From NCBI GenBank assembly GCA_963555705.1, contig OY743176.1, positions 44,221,026-44,285,025 on the forward strand: a DNA stretch of 64,000 bases, written 5' to 3'. The position numbers and the translations under genes were made by a program. This stretch comes from Ligustrum vulgare (lineage: Eukaryota; Streptophyta; Magnoliopsida; Lamiales; Oleaceae). The notes under the pieces were generated by a model that was not told where the DNA came from, did no database searches, and saw only the letters and a list, made by a program, of their open reading frames with translations. Within the stretch, counting starts at the first letter, position 1; each line of letters starts with the position of its first letter. Below, piece by piece: positions 1 to 12,293 of this stretch.

Positions 1-1170
1 AACTTAGTATATCAGAAACTATTATTCACTTGTTACTCAAAATATTGTGTTTCATTAAAAGATAAAAACTTCAATGAAGTTTTAGGTTTACTTTTAAAAC
101 TACATAGAAATGATATAATGCAACCAGAAGATCAAATCATGACTATAGAATATAGAGCATTCATTATACATATTTACTAATTCTAATTATGGAAATATTT
201 ACTTTAAAAAATCATATATAGAAATTCATAGAGAATGTAAAGACATTAGTAAAATAATGGAACCAAATAAACAGATAAATTTAGTCCTAGAAGACTATGA
301 ATTTAGCATAGAAATAAATAAACCCGAAATAATAGAATTAAGAGATGAAGTCCTGATAATAAAATAACAATCAAATATGGAAGATTAATTAGGAGATTAA
401 AAAGACTTAGACTACCTAATAGAAAACAATTAGGAGAAATTGGTAATACAAGAGAAATAAAATTTCTTAGAAATGTTGGAAATATGAAGATAGAAGGAGA
501 ATATTTCAATAGAAAAGATAATATAAAATGATCAAATATATTAAAAGATCTGGGAGCTAGTGAATGTCATATAGCTTCAAATAGAAATAAAGGATTTAGC
601 TCATAGAACTAAACCATATAGATATGTAAATTTTGATGGACAATTACATAGAACTAGAAGTTAAAGTACCAATAAAATAGGAGGAATTAATCTTTTAGTG
701 CCATGTTATATAGATAGCAGTATGGATATAAACCCTTATATACTATTAGGAATGAGTTTTTTAAATGGATTAGAAGTCTGTAGTATAAAAAAAGGACTAT
801 ATATAACTCATAATAGTCAAATTATATTATGTAGAAAAAATGTATGAATAATCAAATATGTTTTCCATTAGTTGTTTATGTACAAGTTACCATTGTAGAA
901 ACAAATATAACAACATGTGCATTAGTGAATACAGGAAGTGATATAGCAATATTTAAAAGTTTCTTAATAAAGTCATGGAATACTAATAGTAAAATAAAAA
1001 TAATAGGAGTAACAGAAGAAAGTACACAAATAACTAATAGTGCTGATAAAATTAATATACTATTTGAATGTAAACAAATAATAGTAAACAAAATATATAG
1101 TTATGATAAATTAGAATGTATTATACTACTAAGCAATGACTTTATACAACAGTTTCAATATTACAAATAA
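1..1170 (+). pseudogene. Degenerate retroelement-like remnant with a retropepsin-like segment
   Basis: Read by eye, this stretch keeps long, stop-interrupted coding signal on the plus strand. The best open part is 844-1170 (108 codons). It contains ALVNTGSDIAIF, which resembles the active-site loop of retroviral-type aspartic proteases (hydrophobic-hydrophobic-D/N-T-G-S). Here the usual Asp is Asn, so an active enzyme is unlikely. Just upstream, in another frame (about 700-840), is ILLGMSFLNGLE, which resembles the ILG-x-x-FL motif that follows the flap in such proteases. The order of the two motifs is unusual. The source could be an endogenous pararetrovirus or an old LTR element; I cannot decide. 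No intact gene is present. Confidence 0.35.
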
Positions 1171-1633
1171 AATAATTACATGATAATGTTATAAGCACCT
1201 TGTGCATATTTATTAAGAATCCTTAAAGAATTTAGACCTTATAAAGTTCATCTAGTCCAATGTGGTGATAAATGAGAGAAAAAACTAGTCACACAAAATG
1301 AAATAAAAAATAAAAGGATAATTTAGTCTGGATACTATTGACTCTTTTGTCTTCATTAGGCTATCTGTATACCTGTTTGTATACCTATCTGCACAAATAG
1401 TATAACCCTTTGAAAAAATATAAGTGGTACGCTAGTACCAGGGAATTTGCAACTAGTGTCCTTACGTTTTGGAAAATACAGCACTTGAATACCTATTTAG
1501 ATTTTTTATATATTTAAGTCCCTAATATGTTTGAAATATGGGAGAATTTTGAAAATATAATAATTTGATATAAGTGCCAATTGTCTAAAACCCCTTCCAA
1601 TATACTAAAAGATTATTTTGCCCTTAATGAACT
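1171..1633. other. AT-rich interval, no gene seen
   Basis: No open frame of note, no RNA gene and no clear repeat. Probably decayed sequence continuous with the remnant on its left. Confidence 0.5.
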
Positions 1634-2097
1634 CTACAAATTACAAATCTCAGGCCACCGAGTTGGATCTTTGAGATGAGTCTGAATTTTCTTCAAATAG
1701 ATCAAGGTACCCCCTAAATTAATAATAGAAATACTTTCGTCTATTTTTCTTAACGGATAAAATAACCAATTATGCTTGTATTTATCATTATATCCTTTCG
1801 ATAAACAATCTTTTATATTTATTAGCTTATTTTCCTTTTTAAGAATTAACTTACTAATTCGACTATATTGTCTTTCCAATATTGAGGTATTTCTATATTT
1901 CTAGTATACTTTAAGAAAACTTCAAGAGGTATGTAAAAAGATCTACTTTCTTGATTTTTTCTACAATGATATAGAGTAATACAATGTCCAAATTCAATTA
2001 AATATTCTAACACTTCAGTAGAAATATTAAAGCAAGTAATAATAGAATTAAACAAGCAACTTGCAGATAACAGAAAGATCTTATAGTAAATGTGCAA
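1634..2097 (-). pseudogene. Unrecognised minus-strand coding remnant, one frameshift
   Basis: Two overlapping minus-strand frames (2097-1846 and 1879-1634) read like one protein of about 150 residues broken by a frameshift near 1850-1880, where both frames encode parts of the same stretch. The composition is ordinary (hydrophobic, charged and Trp residues mixed, not low-complexity), which favours a once-real coding sequence. I recognise no domain. It could belong to the same old retroelement or virus-like insertion as the neighbouring remnants. Confidence 0.3.
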
Positions 2098-2945
2098 ATG
2101 TTTGCATAAGGTAAAACAGAGTATGACTAAAATGAGATTTCCCTCGAGACTGCGTCTATATGTTGTGTATTCGATATATCAGATAGGTGACGACGAACCT
2201 GAGAGAGGGATACAGAATTTGAGGAAGCGACTATTATTTGTAAATATAAAAGTTATGGTCCAACACGACTTCCACACACTTATTCATTTTCTCTCTGACT
2301 CTTTTGCATATCTTAATCTAGATCGCAGGGGATCACAACTTTCTTTTCAACTCCTATTGAAACAATACCTTATAAGTATCAGGGTTCTCACAGCTTTCTC
2401 CACACAAGGCCTAAATGCCTACACACGGCTAACATCAACAAGGATACCACATAACACTCAAGGTTTTCATTGTCGGAGTATCTTAAGATAAAAATTTTTA
2501 AACAAAGTTTTTGAAATAACTTATTTTATAAAAATATCACACTAATATCTCTTTATATCAAAGTATACATACATATCCCAGTATTACTATTGGTACTCTC
2601 TTTAAGGAATTTAGAACTCCATAGAAATTACCTTATTCAAAGCTTCTGAAAGATTAAAGATAAAAGATTGATACACTAAAAAAAGGTTGTAGGGTCTTAT
2701 GTAATTTTATATCTTTTGAGAGAGCAATTATTGGATAACTTTAACTTAGAAATTCAGTGGTAACTATAGACCTTTGACTTTCGAGAGTTATCCTTCAATA
2801 ATGGTTGAGATAAGGCAAGTGGGTTAGGTGTAATGCACTTGTAAAAAGTCTTTTATTCTATATTGGTGTATAATTGAAGTAAAAGGCCCATAATTTTTCT
2901 TTGTCAAAGTAACTTTTGACAAAGTGAATGATAAAGGTGTCCACT
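2098..2945. other. Non-coding interval, nothing recognised
   Basis: A plus-strand open frame at 2090-2491 has no recognisable motif and atypical composition, and I do not support it as a gene. The remainder is AT-rich without clear structure. Confidence 0.4.
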
Positions 2946-3330
2946 TTAATTATTTCTCTGCATGTGGCTCTCAAACAACTTGTCTAGAAATTCCACTGGG
3001 TCCAACAAAATTGGTGATATATCACCATCATCTGTACAAATTCTACAGTTGTGATTTGGATAGCACCATAGCTGTTTGCACAATTCGTCATGCATCTTGT
3101 TTGTTTCGCCGGCTCCATTTTCAAATATATTTTCACACCATGCATCAAGATACATCTAACTTCTATCTTTGTAGGTGATTTTACTTTGGAATATATTAAA
3201 TGATTTTAGGATTCGTATACCCGAATTTTCTATTTTTCTTCTATTATCTTCTGAAGGTGTTCAAATTGTTCTTTATATCCCTTTGTTATATGGAAGGCAA
3301 CCATATTAATGACATCTTCTAATGTAGTTT
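2946..3330 (-). pseudogene. Unrecognised minus-strand coding remnant
   Basis: On the minus strand, about 3310-3240 encodes a coiled-coil-like segment containing FHITKGYKEQFEHLQ before a stop. A 69-codon frame follows (3155-2946) with Trp and Cys residues and the string CRICTDDGDI. They look like consecutive pieces of one decayed coding sequence lying just outside the gypsy-1 5' LTR. No family is recognised. Confidence 0.25.
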
Positions 3331-3571
3331 GATGTATTTTACTACTTTTAGATTGAAACTGTTTAGTTGTGTTAGTTATTCTTATGACATGACCCGCTGG
3401 TAGCAGTTTGTACTCTTCTTAAAATCTAATATAAATATTCTTGTGTTTAAGGACTTCACAATATCATTTAATGACAACATCCTTTGGTAACATTGATATT
3501 TCTTTTGAAGATTCAGATGGATAAATAAAAATAATATTTCCCATCTCTTAAATAGCATGAACCCAATAGGA

Positions 3572-3800
3572 TGATGAGAACCAAGAAAGTCAAACCTCGA
3601 TTCGCATGCCGATGGGCCCATGACGAGGTCCAAGGCCAAGGGGGTTCATGGGCCGATGGTGGGACTCATTTACAAATTATGGAATCAAACTCAAATGGAA
3701 GATACCTTCAATTCCGGACAAGAATGGGTTGGGAAAGAAGCTAAATTGATCAACTTGGTAAGTGTCTGAGATTCAATTAAATTTTTGATAATGTATGTTT
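3572..3800 (+). repeat. Gypsy-1 5' LTR remnant
   Basis: Aligns by eye with 9407-9635: both begin TGATGAGAA, share the AAACCTCGAT and CCCATGACGAGGTC strings, and end near TTCAATTAAA. Past about 3800 the two copies no longer match, so only the left part of this LTR survives or the rest was replaced. Confidence 0.75.
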
Positions 3801-4226
3801 TTCAAGTTGTGCACACAAGGTGTTTTATGAAATGTTTCAAAGAAAACTACACTAGTGTACACCACTTTTCTCTACACTAAAACACTTTCCTTGATAGTTA
3901 CTTGTGATTTGTCAAATCCATTGTTGATCTTGTACTCTTAAATCCTTGTCCTACAATTCAAATTTCATCTCTTATTGTTATAGCAAGCAAAGAGATTTCA
4001 CTTGCTATTTGTCTATTCACTTCTCAAATTTCTCTTGTTTGATTGTGATTTTTTACTTCACAAGAAATAATTTTCTTGGTCAGTTGATTATCTTCCTTGG
4101 AAAACTTGAGAAAGGAAATTTGAAGTGGTAAAGGCAAGAGTGGTGAGCTCAATATCGGGTAAAAGACTAAATTGACTGAAACACGAGAGAAAGCATCTTG
4201 TGAGAACACTTTCACACTTGTACACC

Positions 4227-4431
4227 ATGTCCAACACTAATGCTTCAAGTGGGCAAGATTATAATGCCCAGACTCAAGAATTGAGAGACATGATACAAGT
4301 TCTAACAGTTATAATGGCTAGGAAAGTGGAGGAAATGGGAGGAAGATTGGAGGGGAGATTAGAAAGATTGGAGACTAGGAGGGAAGTCCCACCACCAAGG
4401 GATATTAATGATAGGAGGGGTGATAGAAGAA

Positions 4432-4469
<38 letters not shown>

Positions 4470-5400
4470 GAAAAAGAAGAAGAAGAAGAAGAAGAAGAAG
4501 AAGAAGAAGAAGAATAGGAGAGTGAAGGGGGTAGTGACCAAAATTGGAACATAGATAGAAATAGAGGAGATAGGAATGTTAGAGGGTTCGGTCGAGGTCA
4601 TGGGAGGAATCATAGAGGTAGAGATGGGTGGATGGTAATCTTGGAAGTATAAAAATGAGAATTCCTTCTTTCCATGGGAAAAGTGATCCAAATGTTTACT
4701 TAGAATGAGAAAGGAAGATGGAGTTGATCATCGATACTCTGAAGACAAAAAAGTTAAGTTAGCGGTAATGGAGTTTTCCGACTATGTCTTAGATTAGTGG
4801 GATAATTTATTGCTCACTAGGAGGAGGAGGGTAGTGTTGATACTTGGGGTGAGTTGAAGAGTCTCATGAGGAAAAGATTTGTTCCTAATCATTATTATAG
4901 GGGACTCTATCAAAGACTACAAATCCTTATTCAAGGTTCTGGAGGAGTAGAGGATTACTACAAGGAGTTGGAGAAGGCCTTAACGAGGGCTAACAGAGAA
5001 GGATAGAGAGGCCACCATGACTCGATTTATGAGTGGATTGAATAAGGTGATAGCCAATGTGGTAGAGTTGCACAATTATGTGGAAATGGAGGAATTTGTG
5101 CACATGACTATCAAGGTGGAGGATCAATTGAAAAAGAAGGACCAATTTAAGAAGAAAGGACAAGAAAAATATTTGGGGGAGGGGGGGTCTAATTCAACTT
5201 GGAAATCCAAGTGGGGAAATGAAAGAGTTGATAGGGTACCTACTATGAGAAGAACGAACCACCCAAAGGGAAGGAAATCATAGTCCATAAAGACAAGTCT
5301 AAGGTTCTCCCACTACTTCTAGAAGTATAGATGTCGAGTGCTTCAAATGTAGGGGTAGGGGCATTATTCTCGAGATTTCCCGAATAATAGAGTAATGATC
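4227..5400 (+). pseudogene. Gypsy-1 gag, broken
   Basis: It begins at ATG 4227 (a protein starting MSNTNASSG) and opens with a charged region. The frame runs into an Asp-then-Glu homopolymer encoded by a (GAT)n(GAA)n microsatellite and stops at 4517. Gag-domain similarity resumes in other frames: IPSFHGKSDPN near 4660, and MTRFMSGLNKVIANVVELHN at about 5017. A Lys-rich linker and a CX2CX4H-type zinc-knuckle remnant follow near 5340. The matching region of gypsy-2 is an intact retrotransposon gag domain, which is the basis for the assignment. Several frameshifts and stops make it a pseudogene. Confidence 0.8.
4431..4514 (+). repeat. Compound (GAT)n(GAA)n microsatellite inside gag
   Basis: About 12 GAT-type units are followed by about 15 GAA/GAG units, encoding a run of Asp then Glu, directly before a TAG stop. 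A plausible slippage-prone site; the expansion lies exactly where the gag frame breaks. Confidence 0.95.
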
Positions 5401-5559
5401 ATTAGAAATTGGGAATGGTATTCCGAAGATGAGAATGAAGAGGAGCAAAATTTGGTGGGGAATGAGAGTGATAGTGATGAAGTAGAGGTGGAAGGAATTG
5501 TTAGTCCACCTAAATCTTTGATTATCATGAGGACTCTCAACACCCAAACTAAGATTAGC

Positions 5560-6060
5560 GAGGTGGAGAAGCAAAGGGAGAATATTTTTCCACACTAGAT
5601 GTCTTGTTAATGATAAGGCATGTAGTGTTATTATTGATGTGGGAAGTTGCACTAATGTTACTAGTGCTAGCATGGTGGAGAAGTTGAAGTTATTGGTGAA
5701 GAAACACCCAAGTCCTTACAAGTTGCAATGGTTGAGTGATTTTGAGGAGGTGAGGGTGAGTAAACAATTCCTCCTTACCTTCAACTTTGGGACGTATAGT
5801 GACCAAGTACTTTGTGATACAATTCTCATGCAAGCTACTCACATACTTTTGGGTAGACCGTGAAAATATGATAGGAGGGTGATTCATGATGGGAAGAAAA
5901 ACCGGTATAGCTTCCAAATAAACGGGAAACAAGTGATATTGCTACCATTGAGTTCGGAGGAGGTCTACAAGGATCAAATAAAACTCAAAAGAGAGGTAGA
6001 GAAGAAAGAAAAAAGAGAGTGGAGTGGAGTGGAGTGGAGTAAAAGGTGGAAAAGAGGGTG
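5560..6060 (+). pseudogene. Gypsy-1 protease region, broken
   Basis: It encodes CSVIIDVGSCTNVTSASMVE, matching the [12 protein letters not shown] protease loop of gypsy-2 at about 23305-23345. The ILLGRP flap-side motif follows, then a stop where gypsy-2 has Trp. A Lys/Glu-rich linker containing (GGAGT)n runs to the solo LTR insertion. The active-site Gly is changed (IDVGS), so this is not a working protease. Confidence 0.75.
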
Positions 6061-6088
6061 GAGAAAGAAGTGGGGAGAGAGTGAGAAG

Positions 6089-6630
6089 TGTTGGGAATTA
6101 CACGTTGATTCCCTCTTCTTTAACCCACAGGATCTTTTGATGTTCAAGAATTAATTGAGCAATAAGAAAATAATTATAATAACAACGCAAAATTTTTGGA
6201 TCTCCAAAGCCTTTCACTATATAATAAATTATTACAATTATACAGAATTTCACTCACCAACCCAATCTCATAGACTACAGAGAAAATACTAATAATGAAC
6301 TTCTATCTAACCCAAGTTTCTACCCTTTGAATTAAACCCACAAAGAGTTCACAAGAAACTACAATGATAAAGCTCTCCAATTCTCTCTAATTAGTCTCCC
6401 ATAAGATTCACAATATTATGGCTCCCTAACACACATATTTATAGGTAAAAACAACACCTAGAATATGTAGAATTCGTGTCCAAGTAAGTTTCCTTATTGA
6501 AGTAGAATACCAAAATAAAGTCTTTTATTTTCCTTTTCACCTTTAATTTGGTCTCCAAGTTAACCACTTTAATATGAAAATCAATTGTCCAAGATATTTC
6601 CATTTTTAATTTGAGTCAAATATCCCAACA
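6089..6630 (-). mobile_element. Solo LTR (copia-type) inserted in gypsy-1
   Basis: A 542 bp unit starting TGTTGGGA and ending TCCCAACA, flanked on both sides by the 5 bp direct repeat AGAAG (6084-6088 and 6631-6635). The TG...CA ends with short inverted repeats, the 5 bp target duplication and the absence of internal coding sequence define a solo LTR left after LTR-LTR recombination. A CTATAAATA TATA-like box reads on the minus strand near 6440, so the LTR probably points left. It splits the protease-RT linker of gypsy-1. Confidence 0.9.
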
Positions 6631-6678
6631 AGAAGGAGAACGGAGAGAAGAGGGAAAGCAAAAAGAGGATAAATTTTT

Positions 6679-9400
6679 ATGCAAGTAAAGGGTATGTGGG
6701 TATGTGGAGTGTCTTTAAGGAAAAATCAACAAATACTTTTGTTGGTGTATAAGGAGTCTCTCCTTACACTTTATGAAACTCATAATTCCCTCCCCGATTT
6801 AGCTATTTCATTGTTGCAGGAATTTAAAGATGTCTTCCCGAAGGAAATGCCTAGTGGGCTTCCACCCATTAGAGGCATCGAACATCAAATGATTTCATTC
6901 CCAGAGCCGTTGTCCCAAATAAGCCGTCTTATGAAGCAACCCGGAGGAGACTAAAGAACTTCAAAGACAAGTGGAAGAGTTGATGGGGAAGGGATATGTT
7001 CGAGAGAGCATGAGTTCTTGTGTCGTTCCCTTGCTCCTAGTGCTAAAGAAGGATATGACTTATAAGATGTGTGTTGATTGTCGAGCCGTCAACAACATAA
7101 TGTAAATTATCTCCATCCTTTTCCTAGATTAGATGACACGCTTGATGAATTACATGGTTCTTGCATTTTTTGTAAAATTGATTTGAGAAGTGTATACCAC
7201 CAAATTAGAATGAGAGAAGGGGATAAATGGAAAATCGCATTGAATACTAAGTATGATTTGTATGAATGGTTGGTTATGTCATTTGATCTCACTAATGCAC
7301 TGAGCACTTTTATGAGATTGATGAATCATTTTTTGCGTGCATTATTGGGAAGTTTGTGGTAGACTATTTTGATGATATTTTAATTTATAGCAAAAATTTG
7401 TAAAAGCATGGAAAACAATTGAGATGTGTGCTTTTGGTTTTGAAAGAGAAAAAATTATATGACAATCTCAACAAGCATCATTTTTGCATGGAAAGTGTTT
7501 TTTTTTCTTGACTTTGTTGTTAGCACTAAGGGAATTGAAGTTGATGAGGAGAAAATCAAGGCCATTAAGGAATGGCGAACTCCCAAAAGAGTCACCAATG
7601 TAAGAAGTTTTCATGGGCTAGCTAGTTTTTATCATCGTTTTGTTAAAGATATTAGCACTCTAGCTTCACCACTTACCAAGGTTGTTAAAAAGAATGTTGG
7701 TTTTAAATGGGGGGAGACACAAGAAAAGACATTTAATGAGATAAAAGAAAGATTATGCACCGCGTCCGTTTTATCATTACCTAACTTTGACAAAACTTTT
7801 GAGATTGAATGTGGTGCCTCAAGGATAGGTATTGGAGCGGTATTGATACAAGAAAAGAGGCCCATTGCTTACTTTAGTGAGAAACTCAATGGGGCCACCT
7901 TGAACTACTCAACGTACAATAAGGAACTCTATACCTTATTGGAGACATGGCACCACAACTTATGGCCAAGGGACTTTGTTATCCATACCAACCATGAATC
8001 ATTGAAGCACTTGAAGAGGCAAGGAAAGTTAAGCAAAAGGCATGCCAAGTGGATGGAGTACGTGGAAACATTTCCTCACATCATCAAATACAAGCAAGGT
8101 AAAGAAAATGTGGTAGCCGATGCATTATCTAGAAGGTATGCTCTTATAGTGACCTTGGATGCAAAGTTATTGGGATTTGAATGCATTAAGGAATTGTATG
8201 CTAATGATTTAGACTTTGCAAATATATTTGTGTCATGTGGAAATGTTGCACGTGACAAATTTTATCGGTGTGAGGGATTTTATTTCGTGAAAACAAACTT
8301 TGTGTGTCAAATTGCTCCATGAGAGAATTGTTGGTTAGGGAGGCCCATAGGGGAGGCTTAATGGGACATTTTGGTGTGAAAAGAACTTTAGAAATTTTGC
8401 AAGAACATTTATTTTGACCAAAAATGAGGAGAGATGTTGAGAGAATTTGTTCTAGGTGCTTAACATGTAAGAAGGCTAAATCCAAAGTAGAGCCACATGG
8501 TTTATATATGCCCTTACATGTCCCTAACGAACCTTGGACCGAGATGTCTATGAACTTTTTTTTGGGCTTACCTAGGTGTACAAAAGGGAGTGATTCCATT
8601 TTTGTGGTCGTTGATAGATTTAGAAAAATGACACATTTCATTGCTTGTTATAAAACGGATGATGTCCATCACATAGCCGACCTATTTTTTAAGGAGATAA
8701 TGACACTTCATGGGGTCCCTAGGAATATTGTGTCGGATAGAGATGTAAAATTCTTGACCACTTTTGGAAGGTTTGGTGGGGGAAATTTGGAACCAAACAT
8801 TATTTTCAACAACTTGTCATCCCCAAATCAATAGTCAAACTAAGGTGGTTAATAGAACTTTATCACAACTCCTTCGCACTATCCTTAAAGGTAATCTAAA
8901 GAATTGGGAGGAGAGTCTACTATTTGTTGAATTCACTTATAATAGAAGTGTTCATTCTACTACCACTTTCTCTCCATTTGAAATTGTTTATTGTTTTAAC
9001 ACATTGACTTCTTTGGATTTGATTCCTTTTCCCATTGATGAAAGAGGTAGATTAGATGGGAAGAAGAATGAGGAGTTGGTTAAATCTCTTCATGAGAAAG
9101 TGAAACTCCAAATTGAGAAGAGGAATGAGCAATATGCTTCCAATGCCAACAAGGGTAGAAAACTCTTCACTTTTGAACTGGGTGATTGGGTGTAGCTCCA
9201 CTTGAGAAAGGAGTATTTACCCAATTAAAGGAAATCAAAATTACAACCACGTGGTGATGGTCCATTCTAAATCTTTGAGATGATAATGCAGATAAGCTCT
9301 ATCTCCCAGGTGAGTACAATGTTTTTGCTAGCTTTAGCGTTTCTGACTTGTCTCCTTTTGATGTAGGTGAAGATTCGAGGTCGAATCATTTTCATGAGGG
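6679..9400 (+). pseudogene. Gypsy-1 pol (RT, RNase H, integrase), broken
   Basis: Open pieces in order: 6679-6954 (pre-RT and [11 protein letters not shown]), 7078-7362 (RT palm, [12 protein letters not shown]), the YFDDILIYS catalytic strand near 7365 just past a stop, 7459-8322 (RNase H and connection, with ADALSRR), 8424-8834 (integrase zinc-binding tail and DDE core start) and 8764-9195 (integrase second half, VVNRTLSQLLRTI). Each matches the corresponding part of gypsy-2. At least five stops or frameshifts separate them. The first RNase H acidic position has changed to IECGAS from the usual IECDAS. Inactive. Confidence 0.85.
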
Positions 9401-9406
9401 AGGGGA
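9396..9406 (+). other. Gypsy-1 polypurine tract
   Basis: GAGGGAGGGGA directly precedes the TGATGAG start of the 3' LTR, the expected place for plus-strand priming. Confidence 0.8.
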
Positions 9407-10208
9407 TGATGAGAATCGAGAAGGTCAAACCTCGATGTGCATGACGGTGGGGCCCATGACGAGGTCTAAGGACAAGGAGGTTCAAGGGTCGATGGTGTGA
9501 CTCATTCACAAATTATGGAATCAAGCTCAAATAGAAGACACTTTCAATTCCAAACGAGAATGAGTTGGGAAAGGAACTAAATTGATCAACTTAGTACGTG
9601 TCTGAGGTTCAATTAAAGTTTTGACAGAGATAAAATCCGAATTTGAGATCCACTATTTCTTGAATACTTGTATCAGTTTTTGTCTAGTTTCCAACGCATT
9701 TTGAATCACCTCAATCGGACATTGGGATTAAATGTTATGACTAAAATACTAAAAATGACGCGTGCTGAATTTGGACCGAAAACTGCATGCGGCCACACAG
9801 CTCATTTTTGGGAGAAAAATCCAAATTTTTATTACATTTTATATTTTTATTTATTTTCCTAATTAGTTGTACTACAAATAGAACAATTCTCTCAAACCCT
9901 AATCCAACTTTGAAGCTTGTAGTCTTGTGTTTGAAAACACTTTGAGAGGTAAATATTCCTCCTTTCTATCTTGTAATTTCTTGAAAGTTCTTCAACTTAA
10001 TCTTCAGTATATTATTCTTGTGTTGGTGTTGATTTTCACCATCTTAAAATTTGTTTAATCTTCATCTATTGGGCTAGGTTCTTTAACCTTTTGAATTTGG
10101 ATTAGATTTAAACTTGAGTCAAGGTGTTTTCTGATCAATTTTAGCTTTCTTAGGTTGATTCAAATTGTTGTGAGAATTTTTGATCAAATATCAAAGGGGT
10201 TCACATCA
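9407..10208 (+). repeat. Gypsy-1 3' LTR
   Basis: It starts TGATGAGAATCG after the polypurine tract. The right end is set at CACATCA (10208) by analogy with the gypsy-2 LTR, which ends in the same heptamer. About 800 bp, similar in length to the 922 bp gypsy-2 LTR. Only the first 230 bp can be matched to the 5' copy. Confidence 0.65.
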
Positions 10209-10527
10209 CTAGAGCTCCTGGATATATGTTGATTTCGTTATATGTTCCATATGTTAAAGTTTTCATCTAGTTTTCAATGCTGGTGAACCAACAGTATACC
10301 AAATTAAACAATATATGTGCTTGAATAAAATCCTTTTTCTCTTTAATGTCCATAACACCTAGGACATCGTTACAAGCTTTGATAATATTTGAGCTATTAA
10401 GCTTTGTAATCGAAATACTGTCCCTTTTAGTTTTTTTCTTTTCTTTTTTTTTTATTATCATTATCTCTAGTAAGAGAGTGTTTAAGACAGTATTTTCTTG
10501 TATAGAGAATTTACGAACCTTGAATGC

Positions 10528-10773
10528 TTATTGTTCAATATTGGCACTAGGACCTTCGTATAATATCGCCTTATTGGCTTTCTCGGATATTAGCTTTGTA
10601 ACCTTCTTCATTAATGTCATCTTGGCTTCCAATGTTGATATTTTCAAATTTGTTTTGAATTTGAGTTTTTCTACTTCCTTCTTTAGTAGCTTCATAACTA
10701 GTAAGAAAATCTGGAATAAGACTTTCCTTGCCTTTAATATTATTGCGCTTTTTCCTACCTCAAGTGTACTCAC
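10528..10773 (-). pseudogene. Possible copia gag coiled-coil remnant
   Basis: The minus-strand frame encodes a heptad-like Leu/Lys/Glu segment (for example KLLKKEVEKLKFKTNLKIST), and lower-quality coding appears to continue left to about 10267. Sirevirus gag proteins carry such coiled coils near their C-terminus, so this may be a scrap of one. The evidence is compositional only. Confidence 0.25.
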
Positions 10774-12111
10774 AGTAATAAAGTGGATAATGAGTCCATA
10801 TATCGTTCATTTGAGAATTGAGATAAAATTATATTATAGATTACTAACATTAACAGAAACAAGAAAATTCAAGGTGTGTTTGAGAATTTAAATCTAAATT
10901 AAAAATTAGAAGAAGTGATTGTGTTTTGTTTGAATAAAACTAAAATTGCAATTATGAAAAATGGTTTTAAATACATGGGGAATGCATTGGAATTTGAATC
11001 CACCTAGTGATATCTATTTCAATTCTCAATTACATAATTTAGCTAATTCACACGTTCATGACATTCGATAAAAGTACCATATTTAATCCTCTTTTTCAAG
11101 ACAAATTAAATCTATCACAAACATGACCCGAATCCTAGTCCAAATGCAATTGTTCATGAAGAATTAAATCTTATGATTATCAAAATATATTGTACATGTT
11201 ATACTATTATTCCTAACATATAGTATTCGTGTATTTATCTTACCGCTTTCTAGACTTATTGTGACTTTTTCAAAACTACAACAAGCAACTAATTATCTAA
11301 TTGGTAATCAAGCAATCAAACAATACAATTGGAATGCAAGATAAATCAAGAAACGCAAGAAATACTAAATTATGAATCTTTAATTAAAATAAATAACAAC
11401 TAGCGTTGATCTCTATCCAATACATAAAGGGAATCTAGCTTAGTATCTTTAAATATGAATTACACAAAAAGAATAGGAAAAAATCACTCGAAAATTAGAA
11501 CAATTGAAAGAATTGAGTGGATCAACTTCTTCTTCTTGGATCTTTTCTTGATGTGTCTTGAATTTCTTGACCAAAACCTCCCTCTAAATTGTGCCTCCCC
11601 TTGATGTTATATTCCACCCCTTAATATAATTTGCTTTTTTTTTTATTTGTAGGAGTTGAAAATTGCGTCCAAATTGATTACCAAAAGAGCTCCTATCGAA
11701 TCAGGAAAGTTACCTTCGCGCGCATGTTTTTGTATCTGCATAGTATTCCATATTTTATCATAACTTTCTCTCCTGGTATCCAATTTAGGCAATTCAAAGT
11801 GCGTTGAAAAGTTAACTTAAAAGGATACAATTCTTTCAAAAATAACTCGAAGTTTTACTATATATGTCCCAATGTTCGACGAAAAATCTGGTCGAAATCT
11901 TGTACGATTGGAATCAATTTTTTATAATATTCTCATCCATTCCATTCCTAAGTATCGTCTTGTGATCTGAATAAACCATTGTATATTTGCTATTTGGTCG
12001 TCAAACTTTGTACTTTGCAATTTTTGTACGGTTTTGGTTCATTTTCTTCTTTTAGCATCTAAATGCATTCAAAATTGATTTTTTTCTAAAACAAACAAAA
12101 TCAACACATAA
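10774..12111. other. AT-rich intergenic sequence, nothing recognised
   Basis: No convincing open frame, terminal repeat or RNA gene. Several poly-A/T runs. Confidence 0.5.
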
Positions 12112-12293
12112 AACTCTTGTTTGAGTCCCCATTTTCTTAAAAATTGACTTTGTAAAAATGATTTTTTTTAGCATCATTGATTAAAATTTATGGAACAATT
12201 TTAAATTTACTTGCAAAATTATTTTATTGGAAAAATATTTTGTTAAAAATGGGTTTGAAAAAATATTTTTTAGTAATAACGCTCAAACAGAGG
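12112..12293. mobile_element. Possible short MITE
   Basis: The left end CTCTTGTTTGAG is the near inverted complement of the right end CTCAAACAGAGG, and the interior is very AT-rich with no coding. About 180 bp. Flanking duplication not clear. Confidence 0.35.

Larger units (their letters stand above)
3572..10208 (+). mobile_element. Gypsy-1: old degenerate Ty3/gypsy LTR retrotransposon
   Basis: The plus strand shows gag, zinc knuckle, protease, reverse transcriptase, RNase H and integrase similarity in Ty3/gypsy order, bounded by related sequences that start TGATGAGAA at 3572 and 9407. A polypurine tract abuts the right copy. The protein sequence is clearly from the same family as gypsy-2 (17153-35331) but carries many stops and frameshifts. 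The left LTR matches the right for only about 230 bp and then diverges, and no tRNA-Met primer-binding site follows it, so the 5' end has been rearranged. I found no target-site duplication. A solo LTR has inserted at 6089-6630. The element cannot encode its own proteins. Confidence 0.85.

Noticed and set aside
2090..2491. 133-codon plus-strand ORF
   Set aside because: No recognisable domain, unusual composition, and partly overlaps a better minus-strand remnant.
4274..4691. Two minus-strand ORFs with poly-Ser and poly-Phe/Ile tracts
   Set aside because: Reverse-strand readings of the (GAT)n(GAA)n repeat inside the gypsy-1 gag.
10346..10891. 181-codon hydrophobic plus-strand ORF
   Set aside because: Phe/Ile/Leu/Ser-rich product of AT-rich DNA with no motif. 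The opposite strand has more coding-like character (heptad Lys/Glu/Leu).
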